Assembly (NCBI GenBank): GCA_038363005.1 | Contig: JBBQBI010000002.1 | Coordinates: 124,001-188,000, forward strand | Direction: 5' to 3' | Source of the DNA: JAKOWB01 sp038363005 | Lineage (GTDB): Bacteria; Pseudomonadota; Alphaproteobacteria; Kiloniellales; JACOMY01 | Length of the DNA stretch: 64,000 nucleotides | Part shown: positions 62,750 through 64,000 of the stretch, piece by piece | How the letters are laid out: each line of letters begins with the position of its first letter | Position numbering within the stretch: position 1 is the stretch's first letter | Program-made: the position numbers and the translations under genes | Notes under the pieces: generated by a model | Told to the model about the DNA's origin: nothing | Database searches by the model: none | The model's input: only the letters and a program-made list of their open reading frames with translations

Positions 62750-63559
62750 ATGAGCCCGGACCTGCCTGCCTTCGCCACCGCGCTCGGCCAGCTGCTGGAG
62801 GCCGAGGGCGAGGCGCGCCTGGCGCCGCTGGTGCAGGCGCTGCGCGCCGGCGTCGGCTTCGACCACTGGATCGGTGTGATCTTCCGCGCCGAACGGGCGC
62901 CGCTGCTGCTGGCCTCGGCCGGTACCGAGGAGCCGACACCGCCCTATCACGCCGGGCCCTACCTGCTGGACCCCTTCTTCCATCGCTTCCGGAGTGGCGA
63001 ACAGGGCTGGGCCCTGCTCAGCGAGATCGCGCCGGCCGGCTTCGGTGCTTCGGACTACGTCACCGGCTACTTCGGCACGCTGGGCGTCGGCCATGAGCTG
63101 GGTTTCCTCTCGGCGCTGCCGGGCGGCGATGCCTTCCATCTGTCGCTGACCCGGGCGCGTGGCGCGGCGCCCTTCACCCGGCGCGAACGCACCTGGCTGG
63201 AGGCGCTGGCGCCGCTGCTGGCGGCTGCCGGCCGGCGCATCGCGCCGCCAGCGCAGCTACCCGACAGTGCCGCCACCACCCTGCACGCCAGCCTGACCCG
63301 CGCCTTCGACAGCTTTGGCGCCTCGGTGCTGACGGCGCGCGAGGGCGAGGTGGTGCGCCTGCTGCTGCAGGGCCACCTTTCGAAGGCCATCGCCCGGCGC
63401 CTCGGCATCTCGCCGGGCACCGCGCGCAACCACCTGAAGCGCATCTATCCTAAGCTCGGCGTTGCCTCGCACACGGAGCTCTATGCGCTGTTCCTGCAGG
63501 CGCTGCGCGTCGCCGACCCGACGCTGGAGGGCGACCCGCTGGCCCGGCTGGGGCGCTAG
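62750..63559 (+). CDS. LuxR-type HTH transcriptional regulator
   Basis: A 269-residue regulator. The C-terminal HTH (LTAREGEVVRLLLQGHLSKAIARRLGISPGTARNHLKRIYPKLGV region, about 199-243) has the LuxR/GerE pattern. The N-terminal 150 residues do not look like an acyl-homoserine-lactone domain or a phospho-receiver, so its signal is unknown. It may control the SDR before it or the aminotransferase after it. Confidence 0.85.
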   Translation: MSPDLPAFATALGQLLEAEGEARLAPLVQALRAGVGFDHWIGVIFRAERAPLLLASAGTEEPTPPYHAGPYLLDPFFHRFRSGEQGWALLSEIAPAGFGASDYVTGYFGTLGVGHELGFLSALPGGDAFHLSLTRARGAAPFTRRERTWLEALAPLLAAAGRRIAPPAQLPDSAATTLHASLTRAFDSFGASVLTAREGEVVRLLLQGHLSKAIARRLGISPGTARNHLKRIYPKLGVASHTELYALFLQALRVADPTLEGDPLARLGR

Positions 63560-63922
63560 GAGGCGCCGCGCCCTTCGTCACCTTCGGGCTCGACCCACTG
63601 TTGTCCGGTTCAGCCCTGATCGTCATCCCAGCCAAGCGAAGCGCGAGCCGGGATCCATGGACGTGACCGTGCGGACGCTGGGAATCCTGCCGCCGGCGAA
63701 GGCTGCAGCATGGGCCCCGGCTCTCCGGCCGGGGTGACAGCGAGAAGAATGGCCAAGCGAGCTTCGACGGCGGCGGACGAGAGCAGACCCAGACCAGACT
63801 TGGCGGACCTCAGTGCTCGCCAGTCCGAGCATGACGGAAGCGCGCTCTGCTCCAGCATCCCTCCTGGGACCTATCGCGGCCGCTGCCTCGGCGCCACCCT
63901 GGCAGCCTCAGAGGAGGCTTCC
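63560..63922. other. Intergenic region upstream of the probable aminotransferase
   Basis: A 363-bp interval. A family B repeat occupies 63622-63738; from 63739 to 63905 I see no gene, palindrome or promoter I would defend. AGAGGAGG at 63910-63917 is the ribosome binding site of the next gene. Confidence 0.6.
63622..63738. repeat. Family B intergenic inverted repeat, copy 5
   Basis: Starts GTCATCCCAG and ends CCGGGGTGAC with the internal GGATCCATGG block. It lies between LuxR and the next rightward gene. Confidence 0.8.
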
Positions 63923-64000
63923 ATGAACGCACCGGTCAAGCTCGCCAACGATCCCGCTACAGTTACTTGGGAACAGGACCGCGCGCATTTCGTGCATCCC
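63923..64000 (+). CDS. Probable class III aminotransferase, N-terminus only
   Basis: Twenty-six codons before the window ends, starting MNAPVKLANDPAT and reaching WEQDRAHFVHP. The DxxHFxHP ending is the usual N-terminal mark of class III PLP aminotransferases (omega-amino acid or putrescine-pyruvate type). A strong AGAGGAGG lies 5 nt before the ATG. A polyamine aminotransferase would fit the neighbouring genes, but the evidence is short. Confidence 0.55.
   Translation, partial: MNAPVKLANDPATVTWEQDRAHFVHP

Overview
The window is a 64 kb piece of a GC-rich bacterial chromosome. It is densely packed, with many ATGA/TGATG stop-start overlaps, and I see no phage, plasmid or insertion-sequence genes. 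Several things point to an alphaproteobacterium, most likely near the Rhodospirillales: a three-gene proton-translocating transhydrogenase (pntAA-pntAB-pntB), a COQ9-family gene divergent from rpsU, YdcH/DUF465 small proteins (one beside purEK), a fused indolepyruvate:ferredoxin oxidoreductase, and two families of intergenic inverted repeats. This placement is an inference from gene content and order; no 16S gene is present.

Layout, 0-31 kb. The left edge holds the 3'-truncated ior gene, then a DUF465 gene, ubiX, and a pfk-TIGR02444 pair. DUF465-purE-purK follows, then def-coq9 divergent from rpsU, and a hydroxyacyl-CoA dehydrogenase with queF. A TetR-HlyD-ABC-permease efflux operon comes next, facing the pnt operon. 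Then come a trimethyllysine/butyrobetaine-type dioxygenase, a SulP transporter, corA-SDR, pepF with an ABC1 kinase-like gene, and an acyl-CoA synthetase coupled to a HerA-like ATPase.

Layout, 31-64 kb. A metY-type gene, an alpha/beta hydrolase and a hydantoinase/oxoprolinase A-B pair precede DinB and an agmatinase-family gene. A thioesterase-nitronate monooxygenase pair runs by overlap into a dTDP-L-rhamnose/glycan cluster (rfbB, rfbD, antisense glycosyltransferase, rfbC, rfbA, tandem GT2). The right 16 kb is an amine-nitrogen neighbourhood: two glutamine-synthetase-like ligases, a putrescine/spermidine-type ABC importer with a Tat-type binding protein, a cysteine hydrolase, an unassigned barrel-like enzyme with a DeoR regulator, two SDRs, a LuxR-type regulator, and the start of a probable class III aminotransferase. 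A 1007-residue autotransporter sits inside it behind an unusually AT-rich leader with a 10-bp inverted repeat.

Two families of intergenic inverted repeats (A, seven copies; B, five close copies plus two related elements) punctuate the window. They often lie between convergent genes, sometimes inside operons, and in two cases they supply the C-terminal codons of the neighbouring protein (UbiX and SulP).
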